Positions 16,070 to 24,342 of a DNA stretch of 59,683 nt are shown here, piece by piece. This DNA comes from VRUE01 sp963748075. Lineage in GTDB: Bacteria; Actinomycetota; Thermoleophilia; Solirubrobacterales; 70-9. How positions within the stretch are numbered: position 1 is the first letter of the stretch; each line of letters starts with the position of its first letter. The notes beneath the pieces were generated by a model, which had not been told where the DNA came from, searched no databases, and saw nothing but the letters and a program-made list of their open reading frames with translations. Where the stretch lies: positions 1-59,683 of the forward strand of contig CAVVHQ010000001.1 in NCBI GenBank assembly GCA_963748075.1, read 5' to 3'. The translations under genes were made by a program, and so were the position numbers.

Positions 16070-17059
16070 AGCGGATCACCTCCCCGTCGTCGAGTTCGCG
16101 CACCCGTCCCTCGTTGACCAGCAGGTCGGCGTGGCCGATCACCTCCGAGAGCGTGAGGAAGGCCTGGGTGACGGCGACGTTGCCCCAGATCGCCTGGGCG
16201 ACCTCGTAGCCGCGTGCTGGGTCGCTCGGCGATCAGCGCATAGATCTTCTCCTTGCGGCGCTCGTGCTTGGCGAGTCGCTCGTCGATCAGCGCGACGTGG
16301 TCGGTGATCGGCTCGCCGTGGCCGGAGAGGACGATCTCGGCCGGCATCTCCCTGGTCTTCTTCATCGACTCGATGTAGGTGACCAGCGCCTGGGTGCGCG
16401 CGCTGCGAGCCGTCGAGCGGCCGGGTGATCAGCGGGTTGGAGGAGATGTGGGCGATCAGGTGGTCGGCGGCGATCAGGATGCGGCGCTGCTCGTCCCAGA
16501 AGACCGTGTCGGAGGGGCTGTGACCGGGCCGATGCAGCGCCTGCAGGGTGCGGTCGCGGAAGGGCATCGCCTGGCCGTCCTCGAGCGGCCGAGTCACCTC
16601 CGCTCTCGCCCCCCAGCCGCGGAAGCTGCGCGAGACGCTCTGCAGCGCGTAGGCGACCTCCTGCGGGATGCCGTTGCGCAGCATCAGCTCGACCGCGAAG
16701 GAGTCCTCGCGCTCGGCTTCCTCGCCGAAGCCGGCGAGCCGCCCGGCGGCGAGGCCGAGCGCCGCCACCTCGGCGCCGGAGTGCTCGACGACGATCTCGA
16801 CCAGGCCGAGGTGGTCGATGTGCTGGTGGGTGAGGATGACCAGCTCGAGGTCGTCGATCGAGTGATCGCGCTGGGCGAGCTGGCCCTGCAGCTCGTCGAG
16901 CGCCTTGCCCGAGTTGGGCCCGGTGTCGATCAGGGTCAGCGGCTCGTCCTCGAGCAGGTAGCAGTTGACCCGCCCGACCGCGAACGGCGTGGGGATGCGG
17001 AGGCGGTGGATGCCGGCCAGCGCGGCCTGCTCCAGCGCCTGCTCCGGCGTCAGGCTCAC
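16053..17059 (-). pseudogene. MBL-fold metallo-hydrolase, two frameshifts as sequenced
   Basis: About 335 residues when joined. Metallo-beta-lactamase fold with the metal motif THQHIDHLGL, and RPGHSPSDTVFWDEQRRILI containing a further metal His. The frame changes near 16415, where one extra base follows PLITRPLDGS and moves into RTQALVTYIESMKKTREMPA and SGHGEPITDHVALIDERL. It changes again near 16215 after KIYALIAERPS, leading into GYEVAQAIWGNVAVTQAFLT and the end ELDDGEVIRYEATG, with a stop at 16053-16055. The last 17 nt overlap the lipid-kinase start. The domain order resembles LACTB2-like hydrolases (winged helix after the MBL domain). The GTG start overlaps the phosphomannomutase stop. 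Confidence 0.82.
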
Positions 17060-18435
17060 GCCCGGATTAACCCCAGCACCTCGTCGCGTTTCGCCTCCAT
17101 GTCCTCAGGTGAGACGAGCGACTCGAGGTTGAGGCGGAGCAGCGGCTCGGTGTTGGAGGGGCGGACGTTGAAGTGCCACTTCGGGTAGTCGACCGAGATC
17201 CCGTCGAGCCGGTCGATCTCCCCGTCGGAATAGCGGGCCGCGATCTCCTCCATTTTCGCCTCCTGGTCGGCCACCTCGGAGTTGATCTCGCCGGAGATGA
17301 AGTAGCGCGAGCGAAACTCAGCCATCAGCTCGCCCAGCGTGCGGCCGTCGACCGAGAGCAGCTCGAGCATCAGCAGCGCCGGGATCGTCCCCGAGTCGGC
17401 GCACCAGAAGTCACGGAAGTAGTAGTGCCCCGACACCTCGCCGCCGAACGCCGCTTCCTCCTCGCGCATCCGTGCCTTGAAGTAGGCGTGGCCGACCCGC
17501 GAGAGGGCCGAGCGGCCGCCCTCAGCCGCGACCAGATCGGGGACGGCGCGGCTGGAGCGCGGGTCGAAGAGGATCGTCGCCCCGGGGCTCTTCGCCAGGG
17601 CGGCTCGGGCGAGCAGGGCGCAGACGAAGTCGCCGTCGCAGAAGCTTCCCTCGCCGTCGATGAAGAAGCAGCGGTCGGCGTCGCCGTCCCAGGCGATGCC
17701 GAGGTCGGCGCCGACCGCCCGCACCCGCTCTTCGATCAGCTGGCGGTTCTCCTCCAGCAGCGGGTTCGGCTCGTGGTCGGGGAACTCGCCGTCGGGCACG
17801 AAGTACAGCTCGTCCAAATCGAGTCCGAGCCGGCGCAGGATCGGGCCGACCATCGGCCCGGCCATCCCGTTGCCGCCGTCGACCACCAGCTTCATCGGGC
17901 GAACCGCTCCCGGGTCGATGAAGGAGAGGGCTCGCTCGCGGTATTCCTCCCAGACGTCGACCTCCTCGAAGGCGCCGTCGCCGGGGGCGGGGCCGAGGCC
18001 GGCTTCGACCTCGCGCCGCACGTCGCCGATCCCGGCGTCGCCGGAGAGCGCCAGCGCGCCCTCGCGGACCAGCTTGACGCCGGTGTAGGCCTTCGGGTTG
18101 TGCGAGGCGGTGACCATCGCGCCGCCGTCCAGCTGGCGCGAGCCGACCAGCTGGTAGAGCATCTCGGTGGCGACCATGCCGGCGTCGAGCACCGTGGCGC
18201 CCTCGAAGACCATGCCGTCGCGCAGCTCTGCCGCCATCGCCGGCGCGGTGAGGCGCATGTCGCGGCCGAGCCCGATCCGCAGCTCGCCGGGCCGCTTGCC
18301 GCGCAGCCGGGCGAGCACCCGGGCGAAGGCGCGGCCGACCGCAAGCGCCGTCGTCTCGTCCATCTGCTCGCCGTAGACGCCGCGGATGTCGTAGGCCTTG
18401 AAGATCTCGGGTGGGGCGAGCGGGGCGGCGGTCAT
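17056..18435 (-). CDS. manB: Phosphomannomutase/phosphoglucomutase
   Basis: 459 residues, alpha-D-phosphohexomutase family, interconverting hexose 1- and 6-phosphates for cell-envelope sugar supply. The N-terminus FKAYDIRGVYGEQM is typical of the ManB/AlgC branch. The phosphoserine loop is TASHNPKAY (Ser about 111), the metal loop is WDGDADRCFF, the sugar loop is GGEVSGHYYF, and the C-terminal phosphate-binding loop is RPSNTEPLLRL. Whether mannose or glucose phosphate is preferred is not evident. The ATG overlaps the upstream HIT gene stop (TGATG). Confidence 0.92.
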   Translation of the reverse strand: MTAAPLAPPEIFKAYDIRGVYGEQMDETTALAVGRAFARVLARLRGKRPGELRIGLGRDMRLTAPAMAAELRDGMVFEGATVLDAGMVATEMLYQLVGSRQLDGGAMVTASHNPKAYTGVKLVREGALALSGDAGIGDVRREVEAGLGPAPGDGAFEEVDVWEEYRERALSFIDPGAVRPMKLVVDGGNGMAGPMVGPILRRLGLDLDELYFVPDGEFPDHEPNPLLEENRQLIEERVRAVGADLGIAWDGDADRCFFIDGEGSFCDGDFVCALLARAALAKSPGATILFDPRSSRAVPDLVAAEGGRSALSRVGHAYFKARMREEEAAFGGEVSGHYYFRDFWCADSGTIPALLMLELLSVDGRTLGELMAEFRSRYFISGEINSEVADQEAKMEEIAARYSDGEIDRLDGISVDYPKWHFNVRPSNTEPLLRLNLESLVSPEDMEAKRDEVLGLIRA

Positions 18436-18881
18436 CAGAACGCCCCCTTCAGCGCCTCGTAGCTCTGCTCGAGGGTCTGCGGCATCACTCTGGTGTCGGA
18501 GATCACCGGCATGAAGTTGGTGTCGCCGCCCCAGCGGGGGACGACGTGGAGGTGGATGTGGTGCTCGACCCCGGCGCCGGCGACCCGGCCCTGGTTGAAG
18601 CCGACGTTGTAGCCGTGCGGCTCATAGACGTCCTCGAGTCGGCTCATCGCCCGCTGCGCCAGCGCCATCATCTCGGCGACCGTCTCCGCCGGCAGCTCCT
18701 GGATGCGGCCGAGGTGCTCGTAGGGGGCGACCATCAGGTGGCCGTTGGTGTAGGGGAAGAGGTTGAGGATCACGAAACAGCGCTCGCCGCGGTGGACGAT
18801 CAGGTTCGCCTCGTCGTCGTCCGCCGCCGGCTTGGCGCAGAAGATGCACTGCTCCTCGTTGTCCTTTGCCGCGTCCTTCAC
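18435..18881 (-). CDS. HIT-family nucleotide hydrolase/phosphorylase, start region probably frameshifted
   Basis: 148 residues from the GTG at 18881. The histidine-triad motif GVEHHIHLHVVPRW carries out nucleotidyl transfer, and CIFC near the N-terminus is typical of the AP4A-phosphorylase-like actinobacterial group. In the same frame just upstream of the GTG one reads IWAPWRLAYV, the conserved opening of this group, but that frame has no start codon. The nearest ATG (18931-18933), read as MRSQWPISD, is one frame off. The true protein therefore probably starts at 18933 and an indel lies near 18910. It is the first gene of the operon with the mutase. Confidence 0.88.
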   Translation of the reverse strand: MKDAAKDNEEQCIFCAKPAADDDEANLIVHRGERCFVILNLFPYTNGHLMVAPYEHLGRIQELPAETVAEMMALAQRAMSRLEDVYEPHGYNVGFNQGRVAGAGVEHHIHLHVVPRWGGDTNFMPVISDTRVMPQTLEQSYEALKGAF

Positions 18882-18948
18882 GTAGGCGAGGCGCCAGGGC
18901 GCCCAAATCCGAAATTGGCCACTGACTGCGCATCCTACGAGAGACCAA

Positions 18949-19026
18949 GCCGCCCCCGGACGCGGGAATGGGGGCCAGTCGCGAATCTGATTCTTCTGGC
19001 GTCCAGGGGCGGCAGAGGAGGCGGCG
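18949..19026. repeat. Palindromic element, set 1, copy C
   Basis: The arms GCCGCCCCCGGACGC (18949-18963) and GCGTCCAGGGGCGGC (18999-19013) match at 14 of 15 positions. The octamer TCTGATTC (18986-18993) and the right end GAGGAGGCGGCG (19015-19026) match copy B, including near-identical spacing. The element lies between the 5' end of the HIT gene and the 3' end of corA, both on the minus strand. The corA stop codon (19032-19034) directly abuts its right end. Confidence 0.65.
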
Positions 19027-19031
19027 CTTGA

Positions 19032-20039
19032 TTAGAGCCAGCCGCGCCTGCGGAAGTAGGCGACCAGCCCGACGAGGATCGCCGCCATCGCGCCGAGCAG
19101 CACCCAGAAGCCGCTGATCTCGTGTTCGCCGGGGACCCCGACGTTCGCCCCCCAGAGGCTGGCCAGCAGGGTGAGCGGCAGGACGATGACGCTGATCGAG
19201 GTGAGCACGCGGAGGATGTCGTTGAGCCGGTGGGAGATCACCGCCTCGTTGGTCTCCTCCAGCGCGACCGCGACCTCCTTGTAGTTCTCGAGCAGGTCCC
19301 AGATCCGCTCGTGGGCGTCGACGATGTCGTCGAAGTAGATCTCCAGGTCGAGGTCGGGGGCCAGGTAGCGCTGCTTGACCTTCTCGAGGTCACGCAGGAC
19401 GGGTCGCTGCGGGCGGATCACCTTGCGGAAGTTGATGATCTCCTGCTTGACGTTGGAGATGTCGCGCACGACCTCCTCCGAGCGGCCCTCGAAGATCTCG
19501 TCCTCGAGCGCGTCGAGCTTGTTGCCGATCTTGCGCAGCATCGGGAAGCAGTAGTCGAAGCTGTCGTCGACCAGCCGGTAGAGCAGGTAGCCGGAGCCGC
19601 GCGAGAAGAGCTGCTCGCGCAGCTCCTCCTTGGCGCGGCAGCGCTCGAACAGGTACTCGACCGGCTGCAGCGGCTGGTTGGGGATCGTCACCAGGTAGCC
19701 CGGCCCGACGAAGAGGTCCAGCTCGCCGGCCCCGAGCCGCCCCGCGGCGGGGTCGAAGACCGGGAAGTGCAGGACGATGAACAGGTAGTCGTCGTAGACG
19801 TCGATCTTCGGCCGCTGGTTGCGGGAGAGGACGTCCTCGAGGTCGAGGGCGTGGAAGTCGAAGTGGCTCTCCAGCCAGGCGCGCTCCAGCGCGCCGGGGC
19901 GCTCGATCTTCACCCAGCGCAGGCCGGAGGAGTCGATCTGCTCGACGTCGGGCGCCTGCGGCTCAGGCTGCGGCGCTGCGGAGATGAGCTCGCCGCGCCG
20001 GCCGGCCCGTCGCAGCCTCGGCTTCGGAAGGTTCGGCAT
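19032..20039 (-). CDS. corA: CorA-family divalent-cation transporter with a variant pore signature
   Basis: 335 residues. Long acidic cytoplasmic funnel domain (FHALDLEDVLSRNQRPKIDV, then VYDDYLFIVLHFPVF), a stalk helix, and two C-terminal membrane helices (LTSISVIVLPLTLLASLWGA and FWVLLGAMAAILVGLVAYF). Classical CorA has Gly-Met-Asn at the pore mouth. Here the sequence is WGANVGVPGEHE, Gly-Ala-Asn, so the transported ion is uncertain. The start is ambiguous. The ATG at 20039 is in frame, but an ATG at 20052 one frame off gives the more natural acidic opening MSQNDAEPSEAEAATGRPA, suggesting a single inserted base near 20000. Confidence 0.87.
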   Translation of the reverse strand: MPNLPKPRLRRAGRRGELISAAPQPEPQAPDVEQIDSSGLRWVKIERPGALERAWLESHFDFHALDLEDVLSRNQRPKIDVYDDYLFIVLHFPVFDPAAGRLGAGELDLFVGPGYLVTIPNQPLQPVEYLFERCRAKEELREQLFSRGSGYLLYRLVDDSFDYCFPMLRKIGNKLDALEDEIFEGRSEEVVRDISNVKQEIINFRKVIRPQRPVLRDLEKVKQRYLAPDLDLEIYFDDIVDAHERIWDLLENYKEVAVALEETNEAVISHRLNDILRVLTSISVIVLPLTLLASLWGANVGVPGEHEISGFWVLLGAMAAILVGLVAYFRRRGWL

Positions 20040-20154
20040 CGTTCTGGCTCATCGTCTCGTCGGGCAGGGCGTCCATGGTTTGCAACAGGTTAACCGTCGA
20101 GCGCGGTGCGGCCGTCCGGAAATGCCCCTGGTAATGTTCTTCCCAACATAAGCG

Positions 20155-20269
20155 CCACATCCAGAGGGGTGGAGGGACTGGCCCATCGAAGCCCCGGCAA
20201 CCACCTCGGACCAACGGTCCGGGGAGAGGTGCCAAGTCCAGCAGGTCGTCGAGGACCTGGGAGATGTGG
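20155..20269 (+). promoter_or_regulatory. SAM-I (S-box) riboswitch aptamer
   Basis: P1 is CCACATC (20155-20161) paired with GATGTGG (20263-20269). Between them the S-box core appears in order: AGAGGGGTGGAGGGACTGG, CCCCGGCAACC, GGTGCCAAGTCCAGCAG. These are the conserved kink-turn, J and SAM-binding strings of the S-box. A hairpin with a T-run follows at 20287-20315 and precedes the threonine-synthase-like gene, so high S-adenosylmethionine is expected to terminate transcription. Confidence 0.92.
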
Positions 20270-20286
20270 GGAAGGCGTCCGATCGG

Positions 20287-20315
20287 ACCTCTGCCCCACA
20301 GGCGGAGGTTTTTTT
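20287..20315 (+). terminator. Riboswitch-controlled intrinsic terminator
   Basis: ACCTCTGCC (20287-20295) pairs with GGCGGAGGT (20301-20309) with one T-G wobble and a 5-nt loop, followed by seven T (20309-20315). It is the expression platform of the SAM riboswitch, 22 nt before the ATG at 20338. Confidence 0.85.
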
Positions 20316-20337
20316 CAAGGCAAGAAGGAAGGATCGG

Positions 20338-21579
20338 ATGTCAGTCGACAGCTTGAAGTGCAAGGAGTGCGGGGCGCGGTACGAGCCGAATGCCAGCTTC
20401 GCTTGCGAGAACTGCTTCGGCCCGCTGGAGGTCGCATACGACCACTCCTCGCTCGACGCCGCCGAGGCCAAGCGCCGCATCCAGGCCGGCTCGCAGGGGA
20501 TCTGGCGCTACGCCGACTTCCTCCCCTTCGAGGGGCGCCCCGGGGATCCGCTCGAGCCGGGCCTGACCCCGCTGCTGCGCGCCGATCGGCTCGCCGAGCG
20601 GCTCGGGATCGAGGCCGAGCTGTGGGTCAAGAACGACGCCGCCAACCCGACCCACTCCTTCAAGGACCGGGTCGTCGCGGTCGCGGTCGCCAAGGCGCGC
20701 GAGCTGGGCTTCGAGACGGTCGCCTGCGCCTCGACCGGCAACCTCGCCAACGCGGTGGCCGCCCACGCGGCCGCCGCCGGCCTCGAGTCCTACGTGCTCG
20801 TCCCCGCCGACCTCGAGGAGCAGAAGCTGCTCGCCACCGGTGTCTACGGGACGAACCTGGTCGGCGTCCGCGGCGACTACGACGCCGTCAACCGGCTCTG
20901 CACGCAGCTCGCCGAAACGCGTCCCTGGGCCTTCGTCAACGTCAACCTGCGGCCCTACTACGCGGAGGGCTCGAAGACGCTCGCCTACGAGACCGCCGAG
21001 CAGCTCGGCTGGGAGCTGCCCGACCGGGTGGTCTGCCCGATCGCCTCGGGCTCGCTGTTCACCAAGCTCGGCCGCGGTTTCCAGGAGTGGCTCGACCTGG
21101 GGCTGATCTCCGGCCCCCAGCCGGTCTTCAACGGCGCCCAGGCGGAGGGCTGCAGCCCGGTCGCCACCGCCTTCTCTGCGGGTTGGGAGGTCTGCAAGCC
21201 GCAGAAGCCGCAGACGATCGCCAAGAGCCTGGCGATCGGCGACCCGGCCGACGGTCCCTACGCGCTCGAGCAGGCGCGGCGCACAGGCGGCGCGATCGAC
21301 GCGGTCACCGACGAGGAGATCCGCGCCGGGATCCGCCTGCTCGCCGAGACGACCGGGGTCTTCACCGAGACCGCCGGCGGGGTGACGGTCGGCGTGCTCG
21401 CCAAGCTGGCCGAGCGCGGCGAGATCGGCGCCGGCGAGCGGGTCGTCGTCTACATCACCGGCGAGGGGCTGAAGACGCTCGACGCGACTCGCGATAGTTT
21501 TCACATGCACGAGATTGACCCCGATCTCGACAGCTTCGAGTCCGAGTTCGAATCGCAGCAGCAGGAGGTAATCGCCTGA
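20338..21579 (+). CDS. thrC: Threonine synthase-like PLP enzyme under SAM riboswitch control
   Basis: 413 residues, fold-type II PLP enzyme. An N-terminal zinc ribbon (CKECGARY, CENCFGPL) is followed by the catalytic domain. The PLP lysine is in PTHSFKDRVV (about residue 109), the substrate loop is CASTGNLANAVAAHAAAAG, and the PLP-phosphate loop is IASGSLFTKLGRG. Known members convert O-phosphohomoserine to threonine. Here the gene is controlled by a SAM riboswitch and translationally coupled to a CysO-type sulfur carrier, which points instead, or in addition, to homocysteine/methionine supply. The ATG 22 nt after the terminator gives the zinc-ribbon start MSVDSLKCKECG and is preferred over upstream in-frame codons within the riboswitch. 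Confidence 0.9.
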   Translation: MSVDSLKCKECGARYEPNASFACENCFGPLEVAYDHSSLDAAEAKRRIQAGSQGIWRYADFLPFEGRPGDPLEPGLTPLLRADRLAERLGIEAELWVKNDAANPTHSFKDRVVAVAVAKARELGFETVACASTGNLANAVAAHAAAAGLESYVLVPADLEEQKLLATGVYGTNLVGVRGDYDAVNRLCTQLAETRPWAFVNVNLRPYYAEGSKTLAYETAEQLGWELPDRVVCPIASGSLFTKLGRGFQEWLDLGLISGPQPVFNGAQAEGCSPVATAFSAGWEVCKPQKPQTIAKSLAIGDPADGPYALEQARRTGGAIDAVTDEEIRAGIRLLAETTGVFTETAGGVTVGVLAKLAERGEIGAGERVVVYITGEGLKTLDATRDSFHMHEIDPDLDSFESEFESQQQEVIA

Positions 21580-21851
21580 TGGCAGTCACCGTGAAGATCC
21601 CGACCCAGCTCCGCGCCGCGACCGGGGGGGAGGCCGAGCTCGAGGTTGCAGGCTCGACCGTGGGCGAGGTGCTCGACGCGGTCTTCGACGCGCACGGTGA
21701 CCTGCGCGAGCGGATCACCCAGGACGGCGACCTGCGCCGCTTCGTCAACGTCTACGTCAGCGGCGAGGACATCCGCTTCCAGGACGGCCTGCAGACGCAG
21801 ATCAGCGAGGGGGACGAGGTCACGATCCTCCCGGCGGTCGCCGGCGGCTGA
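21579..21851 (+). CDS. cysO: CysO/MoaD-type sulfur carrier protein
   Basis: 90 residues, ubiquitin-like fold. It ends in ILPAVAGG; the terminal Gly-Gly is the site that is adenylated and thiocarboxylated in MoaD, ThiS and CysO. From memory it is very like mycobacterial CysO throughout (RFVNVYVSGEDIRF and the end match CysO closely). CysO donates sulfur for cysteine synthesis with CysM. The ATG overlaps the previous stop (TGATG), so the carrier is made with the threonine-synthase-like enzyme. No CysM and no Mec-type (JAMM) protease gene is nearby. Confidence 0.9.
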   Translation: MAVTVKIPTQLRAATGGEAELEVAGSTVGEVLDAVFDAHGDLRERITQDGDLRRFVNVYVSGEDIRFQDGLQTQISEGDEVTILPAVAGG

Positions 21852-21896
21852 GTGGTCGATTGACGACCCTTAGGCATCACAACTGACCACCCATCG

Positions 21897-22604
21897 ATGA
21901 AACCGCCCGTGGTGATCCTTTGCGGGGGACGCGGGACGCGGCTGCGCGCGCGAACCGAGTCCGTGCCGAAGGCTTTGGTCGAGATCGGTGGTCGGCCGAT
22001 CCTCTGGCACGTGATCGGGATCTACGCGGCGCAGGGGTTCGAGCGCTTCCTGCTTGCCACCGGCTACCTAGGTGAGGCGGTCGCCGAGTTCGCCGCGCGC
22101 TGACGTCCTGGTCGGACCGGGTCGAGGTCGAGTGCGTCGACACCGGGCTCGACACCCCGACCGGCGGCCGGATCGCGCGGCTCGGCGAGCGGCTCGGCGA
22201 CGGGGACGTTCTGCGCGACCTACGCGGATGGGGTCGCGGACATCGACCTCGATTCGCTGCTGGCGTTCCACCGCGAGCACGGCGCGGCGGCGACGATGAC
22301 CGTGGTCCGTCCGCACCTGCAATGGGGCGTTGCCGAGCTGGACGGCGACGGCAGGGTCGCGGGCTTCGTCGAGAAGCCGCGCAGCGAGCGCTGGGTCAAC
22401 GGCGGCTTCTTCTGCTTCGAGCCCGGCGTCCTCGACTACCTGGACGAGGGCAGCGTGCTGGAGCGCGAGCCGCTCGCCCGGCTGGCCGCCGACGGGCAGC
22501 TGCGCGCCTACCGCCACGAGGGCTTCTGGGACTGCATGGACACCTACAAGGACGCGGTGGTGCTCAACGACCTCTGGGCCTCGGGCGAGGCGCCGTGGGC
22601 GTGA
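21897..22604 (+). pseudogene. rfbF: Glucose-1-phosphate cytidylyltransferase, two compensating frameshifts
   Basis: About 235 residues when joined. It transfers CMP from CTP to glucose 1-phosphate, giving CDP-glucose, the first step to CDP-linked deoxysugars. The nucleotide-binding start is VVILCGGRGTRLRART with KALVEIGGRPILWHVI. A premature stop at 22101 results from one missing base near 22095; the next frame gives WSDRVEVECVDTGLDTPTGG. An extra G near 22205 returns to the first frame: FCATYADGVADIDLDSLL, NGGFFCFEPGVLDYL and GFWDCMDTYKDAVVLNDLW. These strings match RfbF specifically. The end overlaps rfbG (GTGA). Confidence 0.85.
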
Positions 22605-23581
22605 CTCGCACGCTGGTCACCGGTGGCCACGGCTTCGTCGCTTCCCACCTGGCGAAGGCGCTGCTGGAGCGTGGCGAGGCGGTCCGGGTGCTCGACCGCC
22701 CCGCGCCCCGCGAGGCCGACGTCGGTGGGCCGCGGCGCTCCGGGCTGGAGCTGCTGGGGATCGGCGGCGAGGTCGAGTTGGCCGAGGCCGACCTGGGCGA
22801 CGCCGAGGCGGTCGCCGGCGCGGTGGCCGGTTGCGACGCGGTTTTCCACCTGGCGGCGCAGACGATCGTCGGGGTGGCCCGGAGATCCCCGCTCGAGACG
22901 TTCGAGGCGAACGTGCGCGGCGCCTGGAACGTGTTCGAAGCCTGCCGCGAGCACGGGGTCGAGCGGATCGTCTTCGCCTCCTCCGACAAGGCCTACGGCC
23001 CGAGCCCGCAGCTGCCCTACCGGGAGGACTTCCCGCTGCGTGCCGCCAACCCCTACGACGCCAGCAAGGCGGCGGCCGACGTCGTCGCCCGCAGCTACGC
23101 CCACGCCTACGGGTTGCCGCTCGCCGTGACCCGCTTCGCCAACGTCTACGGCGGCGGCGATCTCAACTTCTCGCGGTTGATCCCGGAGACGGTGGCCGCC
23201 GTGCTCGACGGCCGCCGCCCCGCGATCCGCTCCGACGGCAGCCCCGAGCGCGACTTCCTCCACGTCGACGACGCGGTCTCCGCCTACCTGGCGATCGCCG
23301 CGGCGCTCGACGGCGACGGGGCGGCCGGCGAGGCGTTCAACGCCGGCGGCGAGCGTCCCCACGCGGTGCGCGAGGTAGTCGAGCTGATCGTCGCTGCGGC
23401 GGGCAGCGGCGTCGATCCCGACTTCCGGGGGACCGGCAACCCCGACGGCGAGATCGACCGCCAGTTCGTCGATTCGACCAAGCTGCGCGAGCTGACCGGC
23501 TGGCGCCCCGAGGTCGGACTGGAGGACGGTCTGCGCCGTACCATCGACTGGTACCGCGACCACCCGGAGGCGAGGCCCTGA
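22601..23581 (+). CDS. rfbG: CDP-glucose 4,6-dehydratase-like SDR enzyme
   Basis: 326 residues, extended short-chain dehydrogenase. Rossmann motif TLVTGGHGFVASHLAKALL (the family's TGxxGFxxSxL), DAVFHLAAQ, and the catalytic PYDASKAAAD preceded by FASSDKAYG, where SDK is typical of CDP-glucose and GDP-mannose dehydratases. RDFLHVDDAV is also diagnostic of NDP-sugar enzymes. Pairing with rfbF supports CDP-glucose as substrate, giving CDP-4-keto-6-deoxyglucose. The GTG at 22601 overlaps the rfbF stop; an in-frame GTG two codons earlier is possible. The rest of the deoxysugar pathway is not in the window. Confidence 0.83.
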   Translation: MTRTLVTGGHGFVASHLAKALLERGEAVRVLDRPAPREADVGGPRRSGLELLGIGGEVELAEADLGDAEAVAGAVAGCDAVFHLAAQTIVGVARRSPLETFEANVRGAWNVFEACREHGVERIVFASSDKAYGPSPQLPYREDFPLRAANPYDASKAAADVVARSYAHAYGLPLAVTRFANVYGGGDLNFSRLIPETVAAVLDGRRPAIRSDGSPERDFLHVDDAVSAYLAIAAALDGDGAAGEAFNAGGERPHAVREVVELIVAAAGSGVDPDFRGTGNPDGEIDRQFVDSTKLRELTGWRPEVGLEDGLRRTIDWYRDHPEARP

Positions 23582-24342
23582 TGTGCGGCCGCTTCACCGT
23601 CACCGCGAAGGACACGAAGAAGATCGCCGACCGCTTCCAGGTCGAGCTGGAACGCTCGCTGGAGCGCAACTCCCCGGGCGATGCGCCGCCCGGCATGGGT
23701 CGCTTCAACGTCGCGCCGACCCAGGAGGTGCTGACGGTGCGCTCCTCGCCCGACCCCGAGGCGGCGGCGCGGGGCGAGCGCGAGGCGTGGCTGATGCGCT
23801 GGGGGCTGGTGCCGCGTTGGGCGAAGGACCTCAAGGTCGGCTACCGGATGATCAACGCTAAAGCCGAGAACCTCACCTCGAGCCGCGCCTACGCGCCGCT
23901 GGTCGGCAAGTTCCGCCACCGCTGCCTGATCGTCGCCGACGGCTTCTACGAGTGGATGAGGGCCGAGGACCCGAAGCAGCCGCGCCAGCCGTGGCGCTTC
24001 ACCGTCGACGGCGGCGAGCCCTTCGCCTTCGCCGGGATCTGCACCCGTAAGGAGTGGGAGGACGCCGGCGCCCGCGGCTTCGACGACGGCTGGCTCTACA
24101 GCTGTTCGATCGTCACCACGACGCCTAACGAGGTCGTCGCAAAGGTGCACGATCGGATGCCGGCGATCCTGCCAAGTCCCGAGGCCGAGGCGGCTTGGCT
24201 GCGTCCCGACCTCGAGGCAGAGGACGCGGTCGCGATGTGCGCGCCGCTGCCGGCAGCGCGAATGGCAGGCACCCCGGCGAACCCGGAGCTGAACAAGGTC
24301 GGCAAGGCGGCCGAGGGCCCGGAGCTGCTGGTCGCTCCCTAA
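23581..24342 (+). CDS. SRAP-domain (YedK/HMCES) abasic-site processing protein
   Basis: 253 residues. The protein crosslinks covalently to abasic sites in single-stranded DNA through the Cys at position 2 (MCGRFTVTAKDTKKIA). Other active-site residues are recognisable: Asn in GRFNVAPTQEVL, Glu in ADGFYEW and His in KVHDRMPAIL, plus the conserved INAKAENL. Normal length for the family. The ATG overlaps the rfbG stop, so it is co-transcribed with sugar genes, an unexpected partner. The stop overlaps that of the convergent gene. Confidence 0.93.
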   Translation: MCGRFTVTAKDTKKIADRFQVELERSLERNSPGDAPPGMGRFNVAPTQEVLTVRSSPDPEAAARGEREAWLMRWGLVPRWAKDLKVGYRMINAKAENLTSSRAYAPLVGKFRHRCLIVADGFYEWMRAEDPKQPRQPWRFTVDGGEPFAFAGICTRKEWEDAGARGFDDGWLYSCSIVTTTPNEVVAKVHDRMPAILPSPEAEAAWLRPDLEAEDAVAMCAPLPAARMAGTPANPELNKVGKAAEGPELLVAP

